In this document: positions 49,933 to 57,885 of the stretch, piece after piece
Position numbering within the stretch: position 1 is the stretch's first letter
Layout: every line of letters begins with the position of its first letter
NCBI GenBank assembly: GCA_963808815.1
Contig: CAWEGI010000017.1
Span: 293,994-357,993 of the forward strand
DNA length: 64,000 bases
Origin: DATBLE01 sp963808815
GTDB taxonomy: Bacteria > Actinomycetota > Thermoleophilia > Gaiellales > Gaiellaceae
Direction of reading: 5' to 3'
The notes under the pieces: generated by a model
What the model saw: only the letters and a program-made list of their open reading frames with translations
Database searches by the model: none
Told to the model about the DNA's origin: nothing
Made by a program: the position numbers and the translations under genes

Positions 49933-50655
49933 TCAGCGCCGAAGCGGGTTCCGGTTGAGCTCGGTGACCAGGCGGTACCGGTCGCCGCGGTAGAGCGATC
50001 GAACGTATTCGACGATCTCACCGGCCCGAGAGTTAGTCGTCCGCTCGAACAGGAAGGCCGGCGAGTGCAGCGGGACGCCGAGCACCGCCGACTCGTCCTC
50101 GTCCGTCACCGTCGGCTCGATCGTCTGCCGGCCGCCCACGATGTCGATTCCGTAGCGCTCGGTCAAGAGCGTGTAGAACGAGTGGTGCTCGAGGTCGTCC
50201 GACGACAGCCCCGGCACGAGCGAGGCCCGTACGTGGAGCGTCTCGATCGCCATCGTCTCGTCGTCAGCGAGCCGGAGGCGCTTCACGACCACGATCGGCT
50301 CCGAGGGAGAGACGTGCATGATCCGCCCCAGCCAGGGGCCTGCCGAGGTCGTGCGGAGCTCGAGCGTGCGACTGCCCGGGACCATCCCGCGTCGGCGCAT
50401 GTCCTCGGTGAACGAGGTCATCGTCAGCTCCTGAGCGATCTTGGGCTCACTGACGAAGGTGCCGCTGCCGCGCTTGCGCACGAGGTAGCCGTCGCGCACG
50501 AGGTCGTCCAGCGCAGCCCGCACGGTCAGCCGGGACATCCCCAGGTCGGCCGAGAGCTGCCGCTCCGACGGGATCGCGTCCCCGATCCCGAGCGCCTCGA
50601 TCAGGCCGAGCACCCGCTCGCGGGCTTCCGACTGCTTCGGGGCGGTCGTGCTCAT
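49933..50655 (-). CDS. GntR/HutC-family regulator, DasR/NagR-like
   Basis: 240 residues from ATG 50655. Winged helix: AIPSERQLSADLGMSRLTVR, then DGYLVRKRGSGTFVSEPKIA. The C-terminal UTRA effector domain has MTSFTEDMRRRGMVPGSRTL, ETLHVRASLVPGLSSDDLEH and EIVEYVRSLYRGDRYRLVTE. DasR/NagR proteins bind GlcN-6-P or GlcNAc-6-P and leave their operators. The start at 50676 is rejected because it would run to within six bases of the operator at 50682. The gene lies between the two operons and is preceded by its own dre-like site, implying self-control. Confidence 0.88.
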   Translation of the reverse strand: MSTTAPKQSEARERVLGLIEALGIGDAIPSERQLSADLGMSRLTVRAALDDLVRDGYLVRKRGSGTFVSEPKIAQELTMTSFTEDMRRRGMVPGSRTLELRTTSAGPWLGRIMHVSPSEPIVVVKRLRLADDETMAIETLHVRASLVPGLSSDDLEHHSFYTLLTERYGIDIVGGRQTIEPTVTDEDESAVLGVPLHSPAFLFERTTNSRAGEIVEYVRSLYRGDRYRLVTELNRNPLRR

Positions 50656-50681
50656 CGGGCCTGCATCGTACTGCATCGAGA

Positions 50682-50697
50682 CAGGTGGTCAATACCA
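50682..50697. promoter_or_regulatory. dre-like operator before the GntR gene
   Basis: CAGGTGGTCAATACCA, the exact reverse complement of 50749-50764. With flanking bases, 12 of 16 positions match AGTGGTCTAGACCACT. TGGT and ACCA arms are four bases apart as in dre. Confidence 0.7.
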
Positions 50698-50748
50698 CAG
50701 CCGCGGACTGTGTCCGTCGCTCTCCAGAATTGAACCGATTTGGAGAAC

Positions 50749-50764
50749 TGGTATTGACCACCTG
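50749..50764. promoter_or_regulatory. dre-like operator before murQ
   Basis: TGGTATTGACCACCTG; read from 50747, ACTGGTATTGACCACC matches ACTGGTCTAGACCACT at 13 of 16 positions. It lies 27-42 bases upstream of the murQ ATG. The 16-base inverted pair with 50682-50697 brackets a divergent promoter region. Confidence 0.72.
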
Positions 50765-50790
50765 CCGCCCATCTGCATACACTGGTCGCG

Positions 50791-51693
50791 ATGACCGCCT
50801 TCGAGCAGCTCGGCACCGAAGCGCGGGACGCAGGCGGCGCGGATCTCGATCTTCGCTCCACCGCCGAGTTGGTCGAGTTGATGAACGCCGAGGACGCAAC
50901 CGTGGCGGCGGCGGTCGGAGCCGCCTCTCGCGCGGTGGCCGCCCTGGTCGACGACGTTGCCGCCCGACTGGCGCTGGGCGGTCGACTGCTGTACGTCGGC
51001 GCCGGGACGTCGGGCCGGCTGGCGGCGCTCGACGCGGCCGAGTGCGAAGCGACCTTCTCGGTCGAGCCGGGCCGCGTGACCGCGCTGGTCGCCGGAGACG
51101 GTGCGTCGTCGACGCTCGAGCAGGAGGCCGCCGAGGACGACGCAGCCGCCGGCCGTGCCGACGTCGAACGACTCGCCCCCGGGCCTGCCGATGCCGTGGT
51201 CGGCATCAGCGCCAGCGGCCGGTCGCCGTACGTGCTGGCGGCGGTGGCGGCGGCCCGCGACCGCGGAGCGCTCACCGGCTGCGTCGTCTGCGTCGAGAGC
51301 TCCGAGCTCGCAGCCGTCGCCGAGCGGGAGGTCTGCGTGCCGGTGGGGCCCGAGATCCTGTCCGGTTCGACCAGGCTGAAGGCCGGGACCGCTCAGAAGC
51401 TCGTCCTCAACATGATCTCGACGATCTCGATGATCCGCCTCGGCAAGACGTTCGGGAACCTGATGGTCGACCTCGTCCCGTCGAACGAGAAGCTCCGTGC
51501 CCGGGCGCGCTCGATCGTCCGCGAGGCGGCCGGCGTCTCGACGGAGGAGGCAGACGAGGCCCTTGCCCGCGCGGGCGGCGATGTGAAGGTGGCAGTCGTT
51601 TCCCTGCTCACCGGCCGCGAGCCGGACGAGGCACGGAGGCGCCTGGCCGACGCGGGCGGCGTCGTCCGCAGGGCCGTGGAGCCCCGATCGTGA
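50791..51693 (+). CDS. murQ: N-acetylmuramic acid 6-phosphate etherase
   Basis: 300 residues. MurQ removes lactate from MurNAc-6-P to give GlcNAc-6-P in cell-wall recycling. Hallmarks: LDLRSTAELVELMNAEDATV, GGRLLYVGAGTSGRLAALDA with AECEATF, VGISASGRSPYVLAA, and GPEILSGSTRLKAGTAQKLV followed by LNMISTISMIRLGKTFGNLM. The SIS fold and the GSTRLKAGTAQK signature are complete. First gene of a three-gene operon behind a dre-like site. It implies that MurNAc-6-P is formed in this cell; the kinase that would make it is not in the window. Confidence 0.94.
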   Translation: MTAFEQLGTEARDAGGADLDLRSTAELVELMNAEDATVAAAVGAASRAVAALVDDVAARLALGGRLLYVGAGTSGRLAALDAAECEATFSVEPGRVTALVAGDGASSTLEQEAAEDDAAAGRADVERLAPGPADAVVGISASGRSPYVLAAVAAARDRGALTGCVVCVESSELAAVAEREVCVPVGPEILSGSTRLKAGTAQKLVLNMISTISMIRLGKTFGNLMVDLVPSNEKLRARARSIVREAAGVSTEEADEALARAGGDVKVAVVSLLTGREPDEARRRLADAGGVVRRAVEPRS

Positions 51694-52784
51694 GACTCGG
51701 TGTCCGCGCGGCGCTCGTCGACGGCCGCTTCGTCCCGGGCGACATCGAGATCGAGGACGGGATCGTCACCGCCTACGGGATCCTCTCGGCGAACGGGCGC
51801 GGCATCGCCTCGCCCGGCTTCGTCGACCTCCAGGTGAACGGCTTCGGCGGCGTGGACTTCCTCGACGCGGACGCGGACGGCTACGCCCGCGCCGGCGAGT
51901 CGCTGCTCGAGACCGGCGTCACCGCATATCTGCCCACGCTGATCACCGCGCCGGAGGATCGCCTGGTCGCCGCGCTCGGCGAGATCGTCGAGGGCGGCAG
52001 CGGCCCGCGCATCCTCGGCGCACACGTCGAAGGCCCCTTCCTTTCGCCCCGGCGGCTCGGAACGCATCCTCCCTCTGCACGCCGCGACCCGGACGTCGAC
52101 CTGCTCGAGCGCATTCTCGCCGCGGGGCCGGTTCGGCTCTACACGCTGGCACCGGAGCTGCCCGGAGCGCTCGAACTCGTCGACCTGCTCGTCTCGCGCG
52201 GCGTCGTCGTCTCCGCCGGGCACAGCGACGCCAACGCCGAAGAGGCGAACGCCGCCTTCGACCGCGGCGTCGGCACCGTCACCCACCTCTTCAACGCGAT
52301 GCGCCCCTTCAGCCATCGCGATCCGGGCGTCGCCGGAGTCGCCCTGGCCCGGCCCGACGTGACCGTCCAGATCATCCTCGACGGCGCCCACCTCGCCCCC
52401 GACACGGTCCGGCTCGTCTGGCTTGCGGCCGGCGGCCGCCTCGCGCTCGTCACCGACGCCGTCGCCGCAGCGGGCATCAGCGGCGACGGCTCGTACCGCC
52501 TCGGCGAGGTCTCCGTCGAGGTGCGCAACGGGGTCGTCCGCCGCGACGGCGACGGCGTGCTGGCGGGCAGCGTGCTGACGATGATCGAGGCGGTTCGCAA
52601 CCTGCACGCTCTCGGCGTCCCGCTCGAGGCTGCCCTCGGTGCGGCCACCGCCGTGCCCGCGCGCGTGATCGGCGCGAACGTCGGCCGGATCGAGGTCGGC
52701 GGACCGGCGGACGTCGTCGTCCTCAGCGAGGAGCTCGAGGTCGAGCGCGTACTCGTCGGAGGCGAGGCCCGTGTCGCAGCCTGA
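51690..52784 (+). CDS. nagA: N-acetylglucosamine-6-phosphate deacetylase
   Basis: 364 residues from GTG 51690, overlapping the murQ stop as GTGA. Amidohydrolase fold: SPGFVDLQVNGFGGVDFLDA (HxN in place of HxH, as in NagA), GAHVEGPFLSP with the metal Glu, SAGHSDANAEEANAAFDRGV and THLFNAMRPFSHRDPGVAG with His ligands, and LALVTDAVAAAGI with the catalytic Asp. The first strand reads LQVNG, where most NagA have (L/I)HGxG; this may matter for metal content. It turns GlcNAc-6-P into GlcN-6-P and acetate. Confidence 0.9.
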   Translation: MRLGVRAALVDGRFVPGDIEIEDGIVTAYGILSANGRGIASPGFVDLQVNGFGGVDFLDADADGYARAGESLLETGVTAYLPTLITAPEDRLVAALGEIVEGGSGPRILGAHVEGPFLSPRRLGTHPPSARRDPDVDLLERILAAGPVRLYTLAPELPGALELVDLLVSRGVVVSAGHSDANAEEANAAFDRGVGTVTHLFNAMRPFSHRDPGVAGVALARPDVTVQIILDGAHLAPDTVRLVWLAAGGRLALVTDAVAAAGISGDGSYRLGEVSVEVRNGVVRRDGDGVLAGSVLTMIEAVRNLHALGVPLEAALGAATAVPARVIGANVGRIEVGGPADVVVLSEELEVERVLVGGEARVAA

Positions 52785-53850
52785 GCCGGTGCCTGCACCG
52801 GCTCTGCCCGGAGCGCAGTACCTCGCCGAGATCCGCGAGCAGCCGGCCGCGCTCCGCCACCTGCTCGAGCACCGTGCCGAGTTCTCGCGCGTAGCCGAGG
52901 CGGCGACGAAGCACGGCACCGGAATCATCCGGATGGTCGGCCACGGGTCGTCCGACAACGCGGCGTCCTTCGGCGTCTACGCGTTCGGGCTGCTCCCCGG
53001 CCTGACGGCAGCGCGCGACTCGATCAGCCTGCTCGTGTACTACGGCGCGAAGGTCGACCTGCGCGGCTCGGTGGTCGTGGCGCTGTCGCAGTCGGGACAG
53101 ACGCCGGACGTGCTCGAGTACGTCGAGCGGGCACGCCAAGGGGGTGCGTTCACGATCGCGGTCACGAACGAGTCCGAGTCGGAGCTCGCCCGCGCGGCCG
53201 AGGCGGTGCTTCCGCTCAGCGCCGGGGCCGAGCTCGCTGTCGCCGCCACCAAGACGTACTCGAACCAGGTGGCCGCGCTCGCACTGCTCGCGGGCTGCCT
53301 CGCGGGACGATGCGACGAGCTCGCCGGCCTGCTCGGGGAGGTCGCCGACCAGATCGAGGAGCAGATCCCCGAGTTCGAGCGACTCGCGCGGTCGTTCTCC
53401 ATACCGTTCACGGCGGTGGCGCGGATGTTCGTGATCGGCCGCGGGCCCGAGTTCGCGACCGCCCGCGAGATCGCGCTGAAGCTGCTGGAGACCTGCCAGA
53501 TCGCCGCCGAGCCGCTGACCGCGACCGACCTCGCCCACGGCCCCATCGCCGCCCTGGATCCCCTGTTTCCGGTCTGGGCGATCGCGAGCGAGGACGAGAC
53601 CCTCGGCGTGGTCGTCGACGCGACCGTCCGAGCACGACAGGCCGGAGCGACGGTGGTCGCGAGCGGCACCGCCGCGGAGGCGCTCGCAGACGCCCAGTAC
53701 CTGGTGCCCGTGCCGAAGCCGCGGCTCCCGCTTCTCTCTCCGCTCCTCTCCGTCGTGCCCGGCCAGCTGTTCGCCGGCGCAGTCGCGCGCGCGAAGGGCC
53801 TCGACCCCGACAAACCGCGGGGACTGTCGAAGGTGACGCTCGCGCGGTAG
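52771..53850 (+). CDS. Double-SIS-domain sugar isomerase/deaminase (GlmS C-terminal type)
   Basis: 359 residues from GTG 52771, overlapping nagA by 14 bases. Two SIS domains: MVGHGSSDNAASFGVYAFGL, VVVALSQSGQTPDVLEYVER and TNESESELARAAEAVLPLSA, then MFVIGRGPEFATAREIALKL and AEPLTATDLAHGPIAALDPL. No glutamine-amidotransferase domain, so it probably runs toward fructose-6-P as a GlcN-6-P deaminase (the role of NagB/AgaS), completing the route from GlcNAc-6-P. A nagB-type gene is absent here. Confidence 0.85.
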   Translation: MSQPEPVPAPALPGAQYLAEIREQPAALRHLLEHRAEFSRVAEAATKHGTGIIRMVGHGSSDNAASFGVYAFGLLPGLTAARDSISLLVYYGAKVDLRGSVVVALSQSGQTPDVLEYVERARQGGAFTIAVTNESESELARAAEAVLPLSAGAELAVAATKTYSNQVAALALLAGCLAGRCDELAGLLGEVADQIEEQIPEFERLARSFSIPFTAVARMFVIGRGPEFATAREIALKLLETCQIAAEPLTATDLAHGPIAALDPLFPVWAIASEDETLGVVVDATVRARQAGATVVASGTAAEALADAQYLVPVPKPRLPLLSPLLSVVPGQLFAGAVARAKGLDPDKPRGLSKVTLAR

Positions 53851-53864
53851 CCCCGCGGTCGTTC

Positions 53865-53893
53865 CCGCCAAAAGTCCGAAGGACTTTCGGCGG
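53865..53893. terminator. Bidirectional hairpin between convergent genes
   Basis: CCGCCAAAAGTCC / GGACTTTCGGCGG with a GAA loop; 12 of 13 bases pair. It lies between the SIS gene (ends 53850) and the convergent flippase-like gene (ends 53898). A-T pairs in the stem give A and T runs on either strand. Confidence 0.75.
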
Positions 53894-53897
53894 CTGT

Positions 53898-54941
53898 TCA
53901 GCGGTCTTCGAAGGCCTTCTCGCCGCGGCGAAAGTCCTGCCGCATGCGGCGTACGGCGGGCAAGGCGGCGAGCGCCGGGATCACCGGCAGCCAGAAGCTG
54001 AACGCCCGGTAGGTGACGACGCCGAGCAGCGCCGGCGCGAGCGGCACGCCCACCCAGACGAGGGCGAAGGTCATCATCACCTCGACCAGTCCCGCGCCCC
54101 CGGCCGGCAGCGAGCGCCGAGTGGCGACGTAGCCCGTCGCGTAGGCGAGGATCAGCGCAGGCGTCGAGATCTCGGCGTTGTAGATCTTCAGCGCCGCCCA
54201 CAGGCAGGCGATGTCGCCGAGCCAGTAGAGGCTGACTCCGATCACGCCGAGCCCGTGCCGGCGCGGCGCCGTCAGCAGGCAGCGGAGCTTGACGATCCCG
54301 GCGACGAGATGAGCGAACCACTGGCGCAGGCGCCCGCCCCGCCCCGGATCGGAGAGCCGCTCGGCACGCTTCGGCGAGCTGACCCACAACGCGAACAGGA
54401 AGCCGGGAATGACCGCGAGCCACGGATACGTCATCGCGTGTTGCACGTGGCCGCCGGTGCCGAACAAGAGGACGACGGCGCAGATCATCGCCGCGGGCGC
54501 CAGCACCGCGTACTCGAGCGCGCCGAGCGCGAGCACCCGGGCGACGGCGTCCGGCCGGCGCAGTCCCGAGCGTCGAAACGTCCAATAGTCGACCGAGAAG
54601 CCGCCCGCTGCGTGCGTGGCGGCGAAGACTCCGAACCCGGCGACGACGGTCCGCATCGAGAGTCGGAAGGAGAGCAGCGGTCCGCCGTCGACGCGGGCGA
54701 TGTCGCGGACCGCGAGGACGTAGCCGAGATAGGCGACGACCTGGCCGCCGAAACAGACCGCGAACCAGGTCGGGACGACGTCCTGGACGGCGTCGACGAG
54801 ACGGTTGTAACCCGCCATGTCGGCCAGGCCCATCGCAGCCGCGAGCGCCAGGGCACCGGCCACGAGCAGGATCAGGAAGTTGCGGCGCTCCAGGTCGAGC
54901 GCAGCGGCGATCACCTTCTGGTGTTTGGTTCTCGTGGTCAT
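53898..54941 (-). CDS. Lysylphosphatidylglycerol synthase/AglD-like transmembrane protein
   Basis: 347 residues with about eight membrane helices. The C-terminal signature RRSLPAGGAGLVEVMMTFAL followed by VWVGVPLAPALLGVVTYRAF belongs to the UPF0104/LPG-synthase-TM family. No aminoacyl-transfer domain, so the role is probably a flippase or membrane helper for lipid-linked sugars, not lysine transfer. It lies 13 bases downstream of the small conserved gene 54955-55266, so they are one transcript. Confidence 0.8.
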   Translation of the reverse strand: MTTRTKHQKVIAAALDLERRNFLILLVAGALALAAAMGLADMAGYNRLVDAVQDVVPTWFAVCFGGQVVAYLGYVLAVRDIARVDGGPLLSFRLSMRTVVAGFGVFAATHAAGGFSVDYWTFRRSGLRRPDAVARVLALGALEYAVLAPAAMICAVVLLFGTGGHVQHAMTYPWLAVIPGFLFALWVSSPKRAERLSDPGRGGRLRQWFAHLVAGIVKLRCLLTAPRRHGLGVIGVSLYWLGDIACLWAALKIYNAEISTPALILAYATGYVATRRSLPAGGAGLVEVMMTFALVWVGVPLAPALLGVVTYRAFSFWLPVIPALAALPAVRRMRQDFRRGEKAFEDR

Positions 54942-54954
54942 CGGGCCGGCCCGG

Positions 54955-55266
54955 TCAACGCTCCCCAGTCTCTATCGGCTCGTACGGCGCGTAGGGTAAC
55001 CCGGTTCGGACGATCCTCCGACCGTCGACCTCGTACACGACGTCGACGCTGTCGTGCTTCCGGTAGGTGCCTGCCACACCGAGGAAGAGCGACGTCCAGC
55101 GCCAGAAGCCGAGGCGCCCCTCGTGGGCGAGCTGGCGCGAAAAGACGAGCTCGTCGCCGCGGCGCACGAAGTCGGAGCCTTCGAGCTGGCGCACGCCGTT
55201 GACGTAGACCTCGAAGGGCGGCTCGAGGCCTGCGGGAAGCTGCACCTTCGTCTCGGCCACCTCCAT
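54955..55266 (-). CDS. Conserved small protein of unknown function
   Basis: 103 residues from ATG 55266 (MEVAETKVQLPAGLEPPFEV). Mixed beta protein: YVNGVRQLEGSDFVRRGDEL, FWRWTSLFLGVAGTYRKHDS and VDVVYEVDGRRIVRTGLP. The same compact family occurs beside cytochrome oxidase genes in related actinobacteria, to my recollection. Divergent from coxB with 14 bases between starts, so their promoters overlap the coding sequences. Confidence 0.65.
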   Translation of the reverse strand: MEVAETKVQLPAGLEPPFEVYVNGVRQLEGSDFVRRGDELVFSRQLAHEGRLGFWRWTSLFLGVAGTYRKHDSVDVVYEVDGRRIVRTGLPYAPYEPIETGER

Positions 55267-55280
55267 AGAATGCCCGCGAC

Positions 55281-56246
55281 GTGGTCCGTCGGTTCCTCGC
55301 CCTGCCCGCCGCGCTCGCGGTCGCGCTCGCCTTCGCAGGGGCGGCTGCCGCAGACGCCGGGCTGGCACCCGTCACGCCCGAATCGCCGAACGCCCAGGCG
55401 ATCCGCCAGACGTACTTCGTGATCCTGGCCGTCACGGGCGTGATCTTCGTGCTGGTCGAGGGAGCGCTCATCCTCTTCATCGTCCGGTTCCGCGGCCGCG
55501 GTCGTGCCCGCGGCCAGGACGGCGCGCAGATTCACGGCGCCACGAAGCTCGAGACCGCCTCCACGATCGTTCCGGTCCTGATCCTCGCCGGCATCGCCGC
55601 CTTCGTGTTCGTGAAGCTGCCGACGATCAAGAACGTCCCCGAGGCGAAGGCGGCGAGCGGCGCGCTCCAGATCAAGGTCGAAGGGCACCAGTACTACTGG
55701 CAGTTCCAGTACCCGCAGGGGCAGGTCGCCTTCCAGCACATGGTCGTCCCGGTCGGCCGCGTCGTCGAGCTCACGGTGGTGTCGCCTGACGTGATCCACA
55801 GCTGGTGGGTACCCGCTCTGGGCGGAAAGATCGACGCCATTCCCGGGCGCACGAACCACACCTGGTTCAAGGCCCAGAGGCTGGGCAGCTACGAGGCTCG
55901 CTGTGCCGAGCTCTGCGGCATCGAGCACGCGCACATGATCGGCTGGGTAGACGTGGTCACGCCGGGGGCCTATGCGAAGTTCCTCGGCGCTCACACCGGC
56001 ACGACCAGCACCATCGGCAAGGAGATCTTCGACGGGGTCTGCGCGACCTGCCACGGCCTGTCCGGCCAGGGCGATTACGGGCCGCCGCTCGCCGCCAACA
56101 GCACGATCGCGGACCCGACGGCGCTCGAGCAGCTCCTCCGCAACGGACAGAACGAGATGCCCGCGGTCGGCCAGGACTGGAACAACGACACGATGAAGGC
56201 GGCGACCGCCTACCTGAAGGGACGCTTCGGTGGCGGCCAGGGCTGA
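55281..56246 (+). CDS. coxB: Cytochrome c oxidase subunit II with fused cytochrome c (caa3 type)
   Basis: 321 residues from GTG 55281. Signal peptide ALPAALAVALAFAGAAAADA, two membrane helices (YFVILAVTGVIFVLVEGALI and IVPVLILAGIAAFVFVKL), then the CuA domain with EGHQYYWQFQYPQGQ, DVIHSWWVPALGGKID and the CuA ligands CAELCGIEHAHM. The C-terminal domain carries one heme-binding site (GVCATCHGLSGQGDYGPPL) and a Met further on (NEMPAVG). Electrons go from the fused heme to CuA. Overlaps coxA by 17 bases. Confidence 0.94.
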   Translation: MVRRFLALPAALAVALAFAGAAAADAGLAPVTPESPNAQAIRQTYFVILAVTGVIFVLVEGALILFIVRFRGRGRARGQDGAQIHGATKLETASTIVPVLILAGIAAFVFVKLPTIKNVPEAKAASGALQIKVEGHQYYWQFQYPQGQVAFQHMVVPVGRVVELTVVSPDVIHSWWVPALGGKIDAIPGRTNHTWFKAQRLGSYEARCAELCGIEHAHMIGWVDVVTPGAYAKFLGAHTGTTSTIGKEIFDGVCATCHGLSGQGDYGPPLAANSTIADPTALEQLLRNGQNEMPAVGQDWNNDTMKAATAYLKGRFGGGQG

Positions 56247-57885
56247 AACGCAGCCGTATCGCGCGGACTGGAGACGGGGCGCCGTCACGAGCTGGATCGC
56301 GTCAGTCGATCACAAGCGGATCGGGATCCTCTACATCGGCACCAGCCTCTTCTTCCTCCTCCTCGGCGGCCTGATGTCCCTGTTCATGCGCGCGCAGCTG
56401 GCGACGCCGAACGAGCACTTCGTGACCCGGGGGCGCTACAACGAGCTCTTCACGATCCACGGAACGACCATGATCTTCCTGGTCGTCGTCCCGATCCTCG
56501 CCGGGTTCGGCAACTACCTGGTCCCGCTGATGATCGGCGCCCGTGACGTCGCTTTCCCGCGCCTGAACGCGCTCTCGTACTGGCTGTTCCTGCTCGGTGG
56601 GATCGTGCTCTACTCGAGCTTCTTCGCCAAGGGCGGCCCCTCGCAGGCCGGCTGGACGGGATACACGACGCTCACTGAGCTCAAGTACAGCCCCGGCCAC
56701 GGCGTAGACCTCTGGATCCTGTCGCTCCACATCCTCGCGCTCTCGTCGCTGGCGGGGGCGGTCAACTTCATCGCGACGATCCACAACATGCGCACGCCCG
56801 GCATGGTCTGGACGCGCATGCCGCTCTTCATCTGGTCGATCGTCGTCTACGCCTGGCTGCTGGTGGTGATCCTGCCCGTGATCGGCGCCGGACTCCTGAT
56901 GCTGCTCCTCGACAGGCAGGTCGGGACGCACTTCTTCATCCCGGACCAGGGCGGCAGCGCGATCCTCTACCAGCACATCTTCTGGTTCTTCGGCCACCCC
57001 GAGGTGTACGTGATCATCCTGCCGGCGATGGGAATGGTCTCCGAGATCATCCCGGTCTTCGCGAGGAAGCCGATCTTCGGATACAAGGCGGTCGCGTTCT
57101 CGACCGTGGGCATCGCGTTCGTCTCGATGCTGGTCTGGGCGCACCACATGTTCACGGTCGGGCTCGGCTGGGGGCTGCAGAGCTTCTTCATGGTCACGAC
57201 GATGCTGGTTGCGATCCCGACCGGGGTGAAGATCCTGAACTGGCTCGCGACCACCTGGCGCGGGAACCTGATCTTCGACACGCCGATGCTGTTCGCACTC
57301 GGGTTCATCGCGATCTTCACGCTCGGCGGCCTGACGGGGATCTACCTGGCTGCGTTCCCGGTCGACTGGCAGGTGCAGGACACGTACTTCGTCGTCGCCC
57401 ATTTCCACTACACGCTGTTCGGCGGCGCGGTCTTCGCCATCTTCGGCGGGCTCTACTACTGGTGGCCGAAGATGTTCGGGCGCAAGCTGGACGAGAAGCT
57501 CGGAAAGTGGAGCTTCTGGCTGATGTTCGTCGGCTTCAACGTAACGTTCTTCCCCCAGCACTTCCTCGGGCTCCTGGGGATGCCGCGACGCATCTACACC
57601 TACTCGAACGGCGGGTGGTGGGAGGCCTGGAACCTCACCTCGACGATCGGGGCCGGCGTGATGTCGCTCGGCGTGCTGCTCTTCTTCGTCAACGTGTTTC
57701 GAACCCGGCGCCGCGGCGTACGCGTCGGCAACGATCCGTGGATCGCGGACACCCTCGAGTGGTACGCCCCCTCGCCGCCCCCGCCCGAGAACTTCCCGCA
57801 GCCGGTGCCATACGTGAGCAGCCCGCGCCCCTTGCGCGACCTACGGCTGAAGCTGAAGGAGCGTGATGCAGGCGTCAGTGCCTAG
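56230..57885 (+). CDS. coxA: Cytochrome c oxidase subunit I
   Basis: 551 residues. Heme-copper oxidase core: NYLVPLMIGARDVAFPRLNA, the CuB/Tyr cross-link site FFGHPEVYVIILPAMGMVSE, VWAHHMFTVGLGWGLQSFFM with the His pair, and VAHFHYTLFGGAVFAIFGGL with the heme ligands. Twelve helices expected and seen. It reduces O2 and pumps protons. GTG 56230; ends overlapping ctaB. Subunit III is not in this order and is not seen in the window. Confidence 0.95.
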   Translation: MAARAETQPYRADWRRGAVTSWIASVDHKRIGILYIGTSLFFLLLGGLMSLFMRAQLATPNEHFVTRGRYNELFTIHGTTMIFLVVVPILAGFGNYLVPLMIGARDVAFPRLNALSYWLFLLGGIVLYSSFFAKGGPSQAGWTGYTTLTELKYSPGHGVDLWILSLHILALSSLAGAVNFIATIHNMRTPGMVWTRMPLFIWSIVVYAWLLVVILPVIGAGLLMLLLDRQVGTHFFIPDQGGSAILYQHIFWFFGHPEVYVIILPAMGMVSEIIPVFARKPIFGYKAVAFSTVGIAFVSMLVWAHHMFTVGLGWGLQSFFMVTTMLVAIPTGVKILNWLATTWRGNLIFDTPMLFALGFIAIFTLGGLTGIYLAAFPVDWQVQDTYFVVAHFHYTLFGGAVFAIFGGLYYWWPKMFGRKLDEKLGKWSFWLMFVGFNVTFFPQHFLGLLGMPRRIYTYSNGGWWEAWNLTSTIGAGVMSLGVLLFFVNVFRTRRRGVRVGNDPWIADTLEWYAPSPPPPENFPQPVPYVSSPRPLRDLRLKLKERDAGVSA

